Shown: one piece after another, positions 16,400 to 25,653 of the stretch
Position numbering within the stretch: position 1 is the stretch's first letter
Layout of the letters: each line of letters opens with the position of its first letter
NCBI RefSeq assembly: GCF_009765355.1
Contig: NZ_VTHK01000037.1
Coordinates: 26,873-90,872 of the forward strand
Source of the DNA: Amycolatopsis anabasis
Lineage (GTDB): Bacteria; Actinomycetota; Actinomycetes; Mycobacteriales; Pseudonocardiaceae
Length of the DNA stretch: 64,000 bases
Direction: 5' to 3'
Program-made: the position numbers and the translations under genes
Notes under the pieces: model-generated
Databases searched by the model: none
Seen by the model: only the letters and a program-made list of their open reading frames with translations
Told to the model about the DNA's origin: nothing

Positions 16400-18271
16400 C
16401 TAATGTGTGTGCAGGGGAAGAAAAGCCTCCACCCGGCCGCCGTCGGGTGTCGGGCCCGCGGTGCAGCGGCCACCGACCTCGGCGGCCCGTTCGGACATCG
16501 ACGACATGCCGACCCCCGGCGTCCAGTCGGCGCCCCGGCAACCGTTGTCGGTGATCCGGAGGCGGAGTTCCTCGCCGACCGTGACCAGCACCCGTACCCG
16601 TTCGGCAGTGGAATGCCGCGCGGCGTTGGTCATCGCCTCGGTCGCGATCCGGTACGCCGCGACCTCCACCGCCGCCGGTAGCTCCGGCAGTTTCCCGCGC
16701 GTGTCCACGGTGACCGACAAGGGATTTCCACCGTCGCGATAGGACAGCCGGGAGGCCTCCCGGTGCAGCGCGCCGATCAGGCCGAGTTCGTCCAGCGCGG
16801 GCGGGCGCAATCCCTCGACGAGGCGGCGGATCTCCGCGACCGCGCCGCCGATGTCGCCGCGCAGCCGGTCGAGCAGTTCGGCCGCCGAATCGGGATCGGT
16901 GCGGATCAGGTTGCGGACCGCGTCGATGGCGTACCCGACGCCGCTCAGCGTCGGCCCGAGCCCGTCGTGCAGATCCCGCCGCAGCCGCCGCCGCTCCTCT
17001 TCCCGCCCGGCCACGATCCGGCCCCGGGACCGGGAAAGCTCCTCGGACAGCATGGTCGCCCGCAGGGTCGCGCCGAGCGGGATCGCGAGCACCGAGAGCA
17101 CCCGCAGTTCCGACGCGCCGAGCCGGTGCTCCCCGGCCCGCACCCCGATCACCAGCTCCCCGTCGGCCACCCCGGCGGTCGGCAGGGCCACGACCTCGAG
17201 CGCGCCGGTCGCCGAACCCGACGCGGCGATCTCCTGACCGCGTAACCGGAACGCCGCGAACGGCAGGTGCAGCGCGCCGCGGATCGTGGTCAGCAGGGCG
17301 TCCAGCGAACCGGTCTCCGCGTCCAGCCCGGCGTGGAGGTGGTTGAGCGCGCGCACCGGATCGACCTGCGGCCCGCGCAGGGTGCGGTCGAGGAACCGCC
17401 GGAGCCGCACCCGGACCGGATGCCCGGCGAGCGCGACGATCACGGTCAGCACCGCGGCCCCCGTCGCCCCGACATTCTCGCGCAGCACTACTTCCAGCAA
17501 TCGGAACAGTCCGATGTAGACAATTATCAGGCCGAGCACGAGCGTCAGGTAGAGCAGCACGCGGGAGACCACGAGCCGGATGTCCACCAGCCGGTAGCGC
17601 AGGATCGCCACCGCGATCGCCGCCGGGAACAGCGGCACCGCCGGGAGCATCAGCAGCGAGCGCACCGGGGACAGCCCCCACGGGACGAGCATGACGATCC
17701 CGAGCGCGGCGGCGAGCAGGAGCCAGAGCACCTGGCGGCGCAGCACCTCGTCGCCCCGGCGGTAGCGCAGGATCAGCGAGCCCAGCACGGCGGCGTGCAG
17801 CCCGAACCAGACCAGCGTCGACCACGGCGTGAGCCGGTTCCAGGACGTCGTGGTGAGGTAACCGGTGAGCTGGGCCAGGGCGACCGCCGGGGCCAGGGCC
17901 CGCCAGCCCCACCCTGCCAGCCGCCCGTTCGGGAAGAACACCAGCGCCAGCGCGATACCCAGCGCGGTGGCCCAGGTCAGCGGCCAGCGCGTCCCCGCGG
18001 TGGCCAGCGGCACCACCGCGGTGACCACCCCGGACCCGATCAGGAGCCACCCGATCGGGTTGCGCCGGCGTTGCCACGCCACCAGCGCGCCGCTCGCCAC
18101 GCAGGTGATCCCGATGGCCACGTTCGTCGCGTCGAACACGGGCGGGGTCCGCACCACGGCCGGATCGACGATCAACGCCAGCACGGTGGCCGTGGCGGCC
18201 TCCAGCCCGGCGAGGGCGAGCAGCACCCAGGCCAGGCAGGTGATCACCCGCTGTCGATCGATCGGCGGCAC
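16400..18271 (-). CDS. NarL-type sensor histidine kinase
   Basis: A 623-residue membrane sensor. Residues 1 to ~290 hold about eight hydrophobic helices, then a GAF-like region (~310-410) and a HisKA_3 dimerisation helix with the phospho-histidine in RRDLHDGLGPTLSG. The HATPase follows (ATEAMTNAARHS; ITDNGCRGAD; GVGMSSMSERA). The likely partner is the LuxR-type response regulator at 19530-20192, upstream on the same strand; a SnoaL/TetR gene pair lies between them. The signal is unknown. The GTG start at 18271 lacks a clear ribosome site. Confidence 0.93.
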   Translation of the reverse strand: MPPIDRQRVITCLAWVLLALAGLEAATATVLALIVDPAVVRTPPVFDATNVAIGITCVASGALVAWQRRRNPIGWLLIGSGVVTAVVPLATAGTRWPLTWATALGIALALVFFPNGRLAGWGWRALAPAVALAQLTGYLTTTSWNRLTPWSTLVWFGLHAAVLGSLILRYRRGDEVLRRQVLWLLLAAALGIVMLVPWGLSPVRSLLMLPAVPLFPAAIAVAILRYRLVDIRLVVSRVLLYLTLVLGLIIVYIGLFRLLEVVLRENVGATGAAVLTVIVALAGHPVRVRLRRFLDRTLRGPQVDPVRALNHLHAGLDAETGSLDALLTTIRGALHLPFAAFRLRGQEIAASGSATGALEVVALPTAGVADGELVIGVRAGEHRLGASELRVLSVLAIPLGATLRATMLSEELSRSRGRIVAGREEERRRLRRDLHDGLGPTLSGVGYAIDAVRNLIRTDPDSAAELLDRLRGDIGGAVAEIRRLVEGLRPPALDELGLIGALHREASRLSYRDGGNPLSVTVDTRGKLPELPAAVEVAAYRIATEAMTNAARHSTAERVRVLVTVGEELRLRITDNGCRGADWTPGVGMSSMSERAAEVGGRCTAGPTPDGGRVEAFLPLHTH

Positions 18272-18382
18272 CGCTACATGGTCCCCGGCGCGCGCGGGTT
18301 TGTCGTCCCGCGCGAGGTGACCTTGATCGGGAAAACCTCCCGGTGCGCCTGGGACCGCGCTCCCAGCCGGACCGGGAACGGG

Positions 18383-19036
18383 TCAGCCCGCCTTCCGCCC
18401 GCGCCGGGCGGGTTTCTCCGGGGGCAGCACGCGGTCGAGCATCGTGCGGACCAGTGTCCTCGGGCTGCCCTTGCCCAGGGTTTTCGGGATGACCAGGGAG
18501 CTGAACAGCATGCCGTTGTAGAAGACGTGCAGGAGCGCGATGTCCAGCCGGGTCGGTTCGACGCCGGAGCCGAGGTGCGCGCCGTGGGTCAGCTGCAGGG
18601 AGGTGTCCGCGATCCGGCCCAGGGCCTCGGCGAGCTGCGGTCGGCGAGTGCTTTCCAGGGAGAGTTCGAACATCGCGAGATAACGCGGGCGGTAGTGGCC
18701 GAGCGCCTGCTCGACGACCTCGGCCATGATCTCGATCAGCCGTTCCCGGTCGAGTTCGCCCCGGTGCCGGGCGCGGATTTCGTCCAGCCAGGCGAAATGC
18801 AGCTCGATGATGCGCTCGGCCGCCGCGGCCAGCAGCGCATCACGCGAGCGGAAGTAGTTGGACGTGGTGCCCTTGGGCACCCTCGCCCGATCGTCGACGG
18901 CACGGTGGGACAACCCGTGCGCGCCCTGTTCGGCGAGCAGTTCGATGCCCGCGTCGGCCAGCGAGTCGCGGCGTTGCTGGTTCACCGGCGGCAAGTCCGT
19001 CCTCCCGTCTGGTACCGAGAGGGCAGCGTAGTTCAT
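18383..19036 (-). CDS. TetR-family regulator
   Basis: A 217-residue TetR repressor. The N-terminal HTH (~20-65: GIELLAEQGAHGLSHRAVDD, then KGTTSNYFRSRDALL) is followed by a helical ligand domain. The ATG at 19036 overlaps the stop of the SnoaL gene (ATGA), so both are made from one transcript. The dyad ACTAC-N4-GTAGT at 19485-19498 upstream of the SnoaL gene is the natural autoregulatory site. Confidence 0.92.
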   Translation of the reverse strand: MNYAALSVPDGRTDLPPVNQQRRDSLADAGIELLAEQGAHGLSHRAVDDRARVPKGTTSNYFRSRDALLAAAAERIIELHFAWLDEIRARHRGELDRERLIEIMAEVVEQALGHYRPRYLAMFELSLESTRRPQLAEALGRIADTSLQLTHGAHLGSGVEPTRLDIALLHVFYNGMLFSSLVIPKTLGKGSPRTLVRTMLDRVLPPEKPARRGRKAG

Positions 19037-19455
19037 GCGACGCTCGCCGCCGGGCGTTTGCCGGATCCGGTCAGCTCCCCGCATTCGTCTTCGCAGTGCT
19101 GGATCACATGGTGAATGGCCAACCGCTCGTCCCGCACCTCGTAGAAGTGCGCCTGCTCCACGCTGATCGGCGCGCCCGACGCGTCGATGCCGGTGAAGAG
19201 CACGCGCAGGACGACCGTGGTGCCCTCGGCGACCAGGCCGAGCACCTGCCAGCGCGGTTCGCGGACCGTCCGGTACACCTCGCGGAGCCAATCCCGCAGG
19301 CCTTCCGGGCCCGAACGCGCACCGGCGCGCAGCTCCACGAAATCCGGGGTCACGCAGTCGTCGATCGCCGCGAGGTCCTTGGCGTTGAGCGCCGCGTTCA
19401 GCCGCAACACCAAGGCCTTGTATCTGGTATCAGCACTGTTCTCGGACAACAACAT
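19033..19455 (-). CDS. SnoaL/NTF2-like domain protein
   Basis: A 140-residue NTF2-fold protein (LNAALNAKDLAAIDDCVTPD, then GPEGLRDWLREVYRT and VEQAHFYEVRDERLAIHHVI), a layout typical of SnoaL-like polyketide cyclase or ester-cyclase proteins. It is translationally coupled to the TetR gene, which probably represses the pair and senses the substrate or product of this protein. The substrate cannot be inferred. Confidence 0.82.
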   Translation of the reverse strand: MLLSENSADTRYKALVLRLNAALNAKDLAAIDDCVTPDFVELRAGARSGPEGLRDWLREVYRTVREPRWQVLGLVAEGTTVVLRVLFTGIDASGAPISVEQAHFYEVRDERLAIHHVIQHCEDECGELTGSGKRPAASVA

Positions 19456-19484
19456 CAGCGAGCCCCCTCAGCTGATCGTCATGT

Positions 19485-19498
19485 ACTACTATCGTAGT
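19485..19498. promoter_or_regulatory. ACTAC-N4-GTAGT dyad, candidate TetR operator
   Basis: This inverted repeat lies 30 bases upstream of the SnoaL-TetR pair and overlaps a TACGAT -10-like sequence on the minus strand, a usual place for a TetR autorepressor site. Confidence 0.45.
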
Positions 19499-19529
19499 GA
19501 ACCGCTAGCTTGGCGTCGCGGTCAAGTCA

Positions 19530-20192
19530 TTAACCGGCGCGGCCCAGACCGGCGGCCCGGGCCCGCGCGACCGCCTCCGCGCGGTCCGCCACGCGCAGCT
19601 TGACGAAGATCGCCGAAATGTGATTGCTGACCGTCTTCGGGGAAAGGTGCAGCCGCTGCGCGATGGACGCGTTGCCGAGGCCCGCGGCGATCAGGTCGAG
19701 CACCTCGCGTTCCCGGGTGGTGAGTTCCGGGAAGGCCTCCAGCCGCTGCGGTTCGGCGAGCAGGCCGATCACCCGGTGGGCGATGTTCTGGCCGAAGATC
19801 GCCGCGCCGCGCGCGACGCCGTGCACGGCCCGCACGATGTCGTCCTGCGAGGCGCCCTTGAGCAGGTATCCGCGCGCTCCGGCGCGCATCGCGGCGACCA
19901 CGGACTCGTCGTCCTCGAACATGGTGAGCACGAGCACGGCCGTACCGGGTGCGCTCTTGAGCACCTGACGGGTGACCGCGATGCCGTTCAGATCCGGCAG
20001 CTGCAGGTCCATCAGGATGACGTCGGGCCGGTGCGTGACGGCTTCGCGCAGGGCCTCCGCACCGGTCGTCGCCTCGGCCACCACGTGGATCCCGCCGACC
20101 GAGGAAAGCAGGGCGCGCAGGCCGCCCCGGACCACCGGATGATCGTCGACGAGCATCACCGACACTTCTTTTCGCACTGCCTGTACCGTCAC
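19530..20192 (-). CDS. NarL/LuxR-type response regulator
   Basis: A 220-residue regulator. The receiver domain (~10-125) has the acidic pair in MLVDDHPVVRGG, the phospho-acceptor Asp in VILMDLQLPDLNG and the conserved Lys in YLLKG. The LuxR HTH is at ~155-215 (LTTREREVLDLIAAGLGN, LSPKTVSNHISAI). The GTG at 20192 is chosen because GGGGAGAAG lies just upstream; the open frame extends 47 codons further without other support. Its likely partner is the HisKA_3 kinase at 16400-18271. It is divergent from the nSTAND gene. Confidence 0.93.
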   Translation of the reverse strand: MTVQAVRKEVSVMLVDDHPVVRGGLRALLSSVGGIHVVAEATTGAEALREAVTHRPDVILMDLQLPDLNGIAVTRQVLKSAPGTAVLVLTMFEDDESVVAAMRAGARGYLLKGASQDDIVRAVHGVARGAAIFGQNIAHRVIGLLAEPQRLEAFPELTTREREVLDLIAAGLGNASIAQRLHLSPKTVSNHISAIFVKLRVADRAEAVARARAAGLGRAG

Positions 20193-20334
20193 GACTTCTC
20201 CCCGCCTTCGGCGATGCGCTGGCGTCGACGCACCGCTTGGCCGTTCTATCGCAGATCGGTTGTTCAGTGTCGCGAGCTGGACGTTGAACAACGACCGCAC
20301 AAAAATGAGGCTCGGCAAGAGGGGGTAGATACAC

Positions 20335-23300
20335 ATGCCTCGACGTGAGCGCCCGCTGGAACCGGGCGATGACGTCCTGTTGCGATTCGCCGCCGGACTA
20401 CGTTCGCTCCGGGAGAAAGCGGGTAGCCCGACCTACCGCGAGCTGGGCAAGCTCGCCGGATACTCGGCGGCCGCGCTGTCCGACGCCGCGGGCGGCCGGA
20501 AGCTGCCGAGCCTGCCGCTGACCCTGGCCTATGTGGACGCCTGCCTCGGCGACACCGCCGAATGGGAGGCCCGCTGGCGGGCCACGGCCGCCGAACTGGC
20601 GGCCCGGGAACCCGAGGCCGACGAGGAAACCCGGGCTCCCTACCTCGGCCTCGCCCCGTTCCAACCGGCCGACGCCGACCGGTTCTTCGGGCGCGAGAAG
20701 GTGCTCGCCGAGCTGCTGGCCCGGGTGCGCGAGCGGCGGTTCGTCGGGGTCTTCGGCGCCTCCGGATCGGGGAAGTCGTCGTTGCTGCGGGCGGGCCTGG
20801 TGGCCGAGCTGACCGGGGACGGGCGCCGGTCGGCCGCGGTGCTCACGCCGGGACCGCATCCCATGGCCAAGCACGGAAATCGACTGTCCGAACTCAACGG
20901 TGACGCGTTGGAGAATGACCAACTTCTCGTCGTCGATCAGTTCGAAGAAGTCTTCACGCTGTGCCCCGACCCCGAGGAGCGGAACCGGTTCATCGACGGA
21001 CTCCTCGCCGCCGCGAACGGGCGGGCCCGGGTGGTGCTCGGCGTGCGCGCGGATTTCTACGGGCACTGCGGACGCCATCCGGGCCTGGTCGACGCCCTGC
21101 GCGACGCGCAGGTGCTGATCGGCCCGATGAGCCCGGACGAACTGCGGGCCGCGATCACCGAACCCGCCCTGCGCACCGGCTGCCGGGTGGAGACGGCCCT
21201 GGTGTCGCGGCTGATCTCCGACGCGACCGGGCAGCCCGCCGTGCTCCCGCTGGTCTCGCACGCGATGCTGGAAACCTGGCGGCGAAGGCAGGGGTTGACC
21301 CTGACCGTCGCCGGGTACGAGGCGGCGGGCGGCATCCAGGACGCGATCGCGCGCAGTGCGGAGAACGTCTACACCGGACTGGACGAGGGCCAGCGCCAGG
21401 TGGCCCGGCAGATCTTCCTGCGGCTGACCGCGCTGGGGGAGGGGACCGAGGACACCAAGCGCCGGATCAGCCGCCGGGAGCTGGACGAATCCGATCCCGA
21501 CACCGGCGTGGTGCTGGAAGAACTCGCGCACGCCCGCCTGCTCGCGCTGGACAACGAGGGCATCGACATCGCGCACGAGGCGCTCATCCGCAGCTGGCCC
21601 CGGCTCCGCGAATGGCTCGCCGACGATCGGGAGGGCCTGCGCGTCCACCGCCAGCTCACCGAGGCCACGGACGCGTGGGAATCACTCGATCGAGATCCGG
21701 GCTCGCTGTACCGCGGCGTCCGGCTCGCCCGGGCGCAGGGCTGGGCCGACGCGCACGAATCCGCGCTCACCGCACGCGAACGCGAGTTCCTGGACGCCAG
21801 CCTGGCGGCCGAAGCCGCCGAACGCGCCGCGGCCCGCCGCCGCACCCGGCGGCTGCGGCAACTGGTCGCGTTGCTCAGCGTCCTGCTGGTGGTGGCGGTG
21901 GCCGCCACGGTCTACGCGGTCCGCGCCGAGGACACCGCGACCGAACAGCGGAACATCGCGCTGGTGCGCAAGGCGGTGAGCGACGCCGCCGGGCTGCGCG
22001 CGGCCAATCCGGCGCTGTCCACCCAGCTCAGCCTGGCCGCGTACCGGATGAACCCGCTCCCGGAGGCCCGCGACGGGCTGCTCGGCGCCTTTCACAGTCC
22101 GTACTCGACTCGGCTGACCGGGCACACCGAGACCGTCGGCGGGGTCGCGTTTTCCCGGGACAGCCGGGTCATGGCGTCCACCTCGGCGGATCGCACCGCG
22201 CGGCTGTGGGACGTGGCCGATCCGCGCCACACTCGCGAACTGGCGGTGTTGCGCGGGCATTCCGATGTGGTGTTCAGCGCCGTGTTCAGCCCGGACGGCC
22301 GGACCCTCGCCACGATGAGCCGCGACCACACCGTGCGCCTCTGGGATGTCACCGATCCGGCGCGAGCCCGCGAACTGGTGACCTTGAACGGGCACACCTC
22401 TTATGTCTACGCGGCCGCGTTCAGCCCGGACGGCAGCGTGCTGGCGAGCGTCAGCGCCGACCGCACCACCCGGTTGTGGTCGGTCGCGGACGGGCGGGAG
22501 ATCACCGCGTTCGGTGCGTACGCGGGCACCGTGGGGGCGGTGGCGTTCAGCCCGGACGGCCGGATCCTGGCGACCGCGGGGGACTTCGGCGCGCGGTTGT
22601 GGGAGGTCGCCGATCTCCGCTCCCCGCGCGAGATCGCGGTGCTCACCGGGCACACCGCCCCGGTTTCCGGCGTCGCGTTCAGCCCCGACGGCCGCACGCT
22701 CGCCACCAGCAGTCACGACCGCACCGCGCGGTTGTGGGAGGTCACCGAGCCGCGTGCGCCCGCGCTGCTGAGCGTGCTCACCGGGCACACCCACCCGATC
22801 TACGGCGTGACGTTCAGCCCGGACGGCCGGTTCGTCGCCACCGCGGGCAGCGACAATTCCGCGCGGCTCTGGGATGTGGCGGATCGGCGCGCGCCGCGGC
22901 AGGCGGCGCGGCTGCTCGGCCACACCGATTCGGTCAACGCGGTGGCGTTCAGCCCGGACGGGCGGACCCTGTCCTCCACCGGCGACACCACCGTCCGGCT
23001 GGACGTGCTGTCCGAGCTGAACCTGCACGAGCACGGCGACGGGATCAAATGGGTCGCGTACCGCCCGGACGGCAAGGTGCTGGCCACCGGCGGCCACGAC
23101 AACACCGCGCGGTTGTGGGACGTCGCCGCGGATCCCCTGCACCCCCGGCTGCTGGCGATCATCACCGGACATTCCCAGGTCGTCTGGCACGTCGCGTTCA
23201 GCCCCGACGGCCGCACCCTGGCGACCGCGGCCTACGACGGGACCGTCCGGCTGTGGGACGTGGCGGATCCGCGCGCGCCCGCGCCGTTCGGCGTGCTCCC

Positions 23301-24033
23301 CCGTCTCGACGGCGAACTGCAGTGGGTGGAATTCAGCCCGGACGGCCGGTGGCTGGCCACCGCGACGGCCGCGCGCGCGGCGCGGCTGTGGGACGTCACC
23401 GATCTCCGGAACCCGGTGGAGTTGGCGACGATCACCGCGCACCCGGAACCGGTCCACCAGGCGAGTTTCAGTCCGGACGGCCGCCTGCTGGCGACCTCGA
23501 GCGCCGACCGCACCACCCGGATCTGGGACGTCGCCGATCCACGTGCGCCGCGGGAACTGGCCCGCCTGCCCGAGGGGTCGCTGGCGTTCCGCCCGGACGG
23601 CCGGGTGCTGGCGACGGGGACCCGGGAGAACGGGGTGCGGCTGTGGGATCTCGGCGATCCGGCCCGGCCGCAGGCACTCGGATTGCTCACCGGGCACACG
23701 AACTTCGTGTACGGCTTGGCGTTCAGCCCGGACGGTCGCCGGTTCACCAGCGGCAGCGCCGACCGGACCGCGCGGCTGTGGGACGTGTCCGACCCGCGGG
23801 CGCCGGTGCCGCTCGGGGTGTTCGCGGGCAGCGTCGGACCGGCGATCAACGCCACGTTCAGCCCCGATGGACGGCTGCTCGCCACGTCGGTCGATTTCGC
23901 CCCGGCGGTGTGGGACCCGGACCCGGACCGAGTGGCGGCCCGGGTGTGCGACCTCGCCCACCCCCGGATCACCCCGGAGGAATGGTCCCAGTACTTCCCC
24001 GGCGTCGCCTACCAGCCACCCTGTGGGCCGTGA
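20335..24033 (+). CDS. nSTAND ATPase with N-terminal HTH, TM helix and 14 WD40 repeats
   Basis: A 1232-residue multidomain protein. Residues ~14-80 are an XRE-like HTH (TYRELGKLAGYSAAALSDAA). Residues ~103-500 are an nSTAND1 NTPase with Walker A GASGSGKSSLL and Walker B LLVVDQFEEVF. A hydrophobic helix lies at ~508-528 (LVALLSVLLVVAVAATVYAV). From ~592 to the end there are 14 WD40 units of the GHT..V.AVAFSPDG...ATASDR.ARLWDV type, enough for two seven-bladed propellers. Units 7, 10, 12 and 14 have diverged GH or WD positions. STAND proteins act as ligand-triggered switches in signalling, development or phage defence. No effector enzyme domain is fused, and no partner gene is obvious. Confidence 0.9.
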   Translation: MPRRERPLEPGDDVLLRFAAGLRSLREKAGSPTYRELGKLAGYSAAALSDAAGGRKLPSLPLTLAYVDACLGDTAEWEARWRATAAELAAREPEADEETRAPYLGLAPFQPADADRFFGREKVLAELLARVRERRFVGVFGASGSGKSSLLRAGLVAELTGDGRRSAAVLTPGPHPMAKHGNRLSELNGDALENDQLLVVDQFEEVFTLCPDPEERNRFIDGLLAAANGRARVVLGVRADFYGHCGRHPGLVDALRDAQVLIGPMSPDELRAAITEPALRTGCRVETALVSRLISDATGQPAVLPLVSHAMLETWRRRQGLTLTVAGYEAAGGIQDAIARSAENVYTGLDEGQRQVARQIFLRLTALGEGTEDTKRRISRRELDESDPDTGVVLEELAHARLLALDNEGIDIAHEALIRSWPRLREWLADDREGLRVHRQLTEATDAWESLDRDPGSLYRGVRLARAQGWADAHESALTAREREFLDASLAAEAAERAAARRRTRRLRQLVALLSVLLVVAVAATVYAVRAEDTATEQRNIALVRKAVSDAAGLRAANPALSTQLSLAAYRMNPLPEARDGLLGAFHSPYSTRLTGHTETVGGVAFSRDSRVMASTSADRTARLWDVADPRHTRELAVLRGHSDVVFSAVFSPDGRTLATMSRDHTVRLWDVTDPARARELVTLNGHTSYVYAAAFSPDGSVLASVSADRTTRLWSVADGREITAFGAYAGTVGAVAFSPDGRILATAGDFGARLWEVADLRSPREIAVLTGHTAPVSGVAFSPDGRTLATSSHDRTARLWEVTEPRAPALLSVLTGHTHPIYGVTFSPDGRFVATAGSDNSARLWDVADRRAPRQAARLLGHTDSVNAVAFSPDGRTLSSTGDTTVRLDVLSELNLHEHGDGIKWVAYRPDGKVLATGGHDNTARLWDVAADPLHPRLLAIITGHSQVVWHVAFSPDGRTLATAAYDGTVRLWDVADPRAPAPFGVLPRLDGELQWVEFSPDGRWLATATAARAARLWDVTDLRNPVELATITAHPEPVHQASFSPDGRLLATSSADRTTRIWDVADPRAPRELARLPEGSLAFRPDGRVLATGTRENGVRLWDLGDPARPQALGLLTGHTNFVYGLAFSPDGRRFTSGSADRTARLWDVSDPRAPVPLGVFAGSVGPAINATFSPDGRLLATSVDFAPAVWDPDPDRVAARVCDLAHPRITPEEWSQYFPGVAYQPPCGP

Positions 24034-24038
24034 CTGCC

Positions 24039-24205
24039 GCGAGTCGCACACTCGGGTAAGCGAGTTTCACGTTCGGGACCGCGAACTGCGCATTCAGGCA
24101 GCCGAGTGCGCGGTTCCCGTCAGGGGGCACGGGGTGGCTCCGAATGTGTAGTTCGCTCGCCCGAGTGTGTAGTTCGACTACCGGAACGGGGAACTCGCGC
24201 GTCCG
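24039..24205. repeat. Intergenic repeat family A, mosaic block
   Basis: Several units of the GCGAGTCGCACACTCGGGTA / GCGAGTTTCACGTTCGGG kind and their inverted forms (GTGTAGTTCGCTCGCCCGAG, GGGGAACTCGCG) fill the gap after the nSTAND gene. Positions 24039-24080 match 38309-38350 inside the PKS gene at 35 of 42 bases. No reading frame with gene-like features was seen here. Confidence 0.65.
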
Positions 24206-24255
24206 GAACTTCGGGTGCCCGCTCGGGTGGCCGCGCTTTGGCTAGGGTGGGAGGC

Positions 24256-24744
24256 ATGACGACTCTTGCCGAGGTGGCACCGTCCTTTGTAGACATAGCG
24301 CACCGCGTCGTGTGGGCGAACGTGACCACCGTGGACCGGTCGAACCGGCCGCGTTCCCGGGTGTTGCACCCGATCTGGCAGTGGGACGGCGAATCGCTGG
24401 TCGGCTGGATCGGCACCGCGCCGACTCCGGTCAAGCGCGCGCATCTCGCGCACAGTCCGTACGTCTCGGTCGGCTACTGGGCGCCGAGCCACGACAACGC
24501 GACCGCCGAATGCCACGCCGAACTGCTGACCGACGACGAAACCCGCACCAAGGTGTGGAACCTGCTCAAGCAAACCCCGGAACCCCTCGGCTACGACCCG
24601 GGCGGGATCGGCGTGCCGGGCTGGGACACGCCGACCTCGCCCGCGTTCGCCGCACTGCGCCTGCGTCCCTGGCGGCTGCGGGCGCTTTCCGGCGACGACT
24701 ACCTCGCCGGGCGGTTCGACCGGACCGTCACCTGGCGGGAATGA
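24256..24744 (+). CDS. Pyridoxamine 5'-phosphate oxidase-like FMN protein
   Basis: A 162-residue protein with the split-barrel FMN-binding fold (VVWANVTTVDRSNRPRSRVL, then HPIWQWDGESLVGWIG and later AFAALRLRPWRLRAL). Related actinobacterial proteins bind FMN or F420 and reduce small substrates. The ATG at 24256 follows GGGAGG. Its 3' end overlaps the convergent alpha/beta hydrolase by 17 bases. The substrate is unknown. Confidence 0.85.
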   Translation: MTTLAEVAPSFVDIAHRVVWANVTTVDRSNRPRSRVLHPIWQWDGESLVGWIGTAPTPVKRAHLAHSPYVSVGYWAPSHDNATAECHAELLTDDETRTKVWNLLKQTPEPLGYDPGGIGVPGWDTPTSPAFAALRLRPWRLRALSGDDYLAGRFDRTVTWRE

Positions 24745-25579
24745 CCCCGTCCAGAATCGCCGCGACCTTGCCCACGTGCTGGGGAAGCGCGAAACCGGCA
24801 TGGCTGCAGGCGACCGAATGCACGTCGAACGGGTTGTCCGGGGTCATCGCGTCGGCCCGTTCGATGAGCAGGTCCTGCAGCGCCAGCGGCATCGCCAGGT
24901 CCTCGGTCAGGCGGAGGTAGCTGTGCGGGACCCGGCCCCAGGTGTCCGGATCGACGAGGTCCGCGCCGAAGTCCAGGATGTCGTCCGGCTCGCAACTGCT
25001 CAGGAAACCGAGGAACTGCTGGTCGGTGCCGTCGGCGAGCAGCGCCCGCTTCAGCGCGGTGAGCAGTTCGGGATCCGCGGAGCGCCAGTTCATCCGCACC
25101 GCGCCGAGCGCCGCGGGGTCGCCGATCATGAGGCCGTGCACTTCGTTGAGCGCGCTCGCCGCCCATTCCGGACCCAGCAGGTACTGGGCGACCGTCTTTT
25201 CCGCGCAGCACCAGGCGGAGATGTAGACGATCCGGTCGAGCAGATCGGGAATCGCGTTGCCGACCCCGTTCAGCACCACCCCGCCCCGGCTGGCGCCCAC
25301 CAGGATCACCGGCCCGTACGCGCGCACCCGGCGCACGGTGTCGATCACGTGCTCCACACCCTCGGCGTAGGTCACCCCGGCCAGCGGCGAGGGCGCGGTG
25401 GCGAAGGCCACGAGATCCTGGGGCGCCTGGTAGGCCGCGGTGAAACCGGCGCCCCGGCCGTGCCCGGGCAGGTCGACGGCGAGCGAGCGGTGGCCGCGCA
25501 ACGCCAGTTCGCGCTGCAGGCTCGCCCACATGCGGGAGTTTCCGTTCGAACCGTGGACGAAGACGAAAGTGGGAGTCAT
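24728..25579 (-). CDS. Alpha/beta hydrolase (esterase-like)
   Basis: A 283-residue cytosolic hydrolase with the oxyanion loop FVHGSNGNSRMW, nucleophile elbow VGASRGGV and late catalytic-His region VACSHAGFALPQH. It resembles the MenH/EstC-like group of small esterases. No signal peptide. It is convergent with the PPOX gene and lies 75 bases downstream of another hydrolase on the same strand. The substrate is unknown. Confidence 0.87.
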   Translation of the reverse strand: MTPTFVFVHGSNGNSRMWASLQRELALRGHRSLAVDLPGHGRGAGFTAAYQAPQDLVAFATAPSPLAGVTYAEGVEHVIDTVRRVRAYGPVILVGASRGGVVLNGVGNAIPDLLDRIVYISAWCCAEKTVAQYLLGPEWAASALNEVHGLMIGDPAALGAVRMNWRSADPELLTALKRALLADGTDQQFLGFLSSCEPDDILDFGADLVDPDTWGRVPHSYLRLTEDLAMPLALQDLLIERADAMTPDNPFDVHSVACSHAGFALPQHVGKVAAILDGVIPAR

Positions 25580-25653
25580 GCCTCCGACCGTGCCCGGATC
25601 CCGTCCCGGAAGACAGGGACCGAGGTCCCGGACCGGCCGGGTGGGTTTCCCGT

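Noticed and set aside
15609..18077. An 822-codon minus-strand frame across the HD and histidine kinase genes
   Set aside because: Arg/Gly/Ala-rich shadow frame running antisense to the HD gene and out of frame with the kinase.
22110..23950. Tandem similarity that could suggest a DNA repeat array or CRISPR
   Set aside because: The periodicity follows WD40 codons (about 130 bases with variable sequence); no identical repeats or spacers.
20961..24059. Long second plus-strand frame (1032 codons) and a 789-codon minus frame over the WD40 region
   Set aside because: Both are shadows of the WD40 repeats; repeated protein units make the other frames repeat too, but they match no fold.
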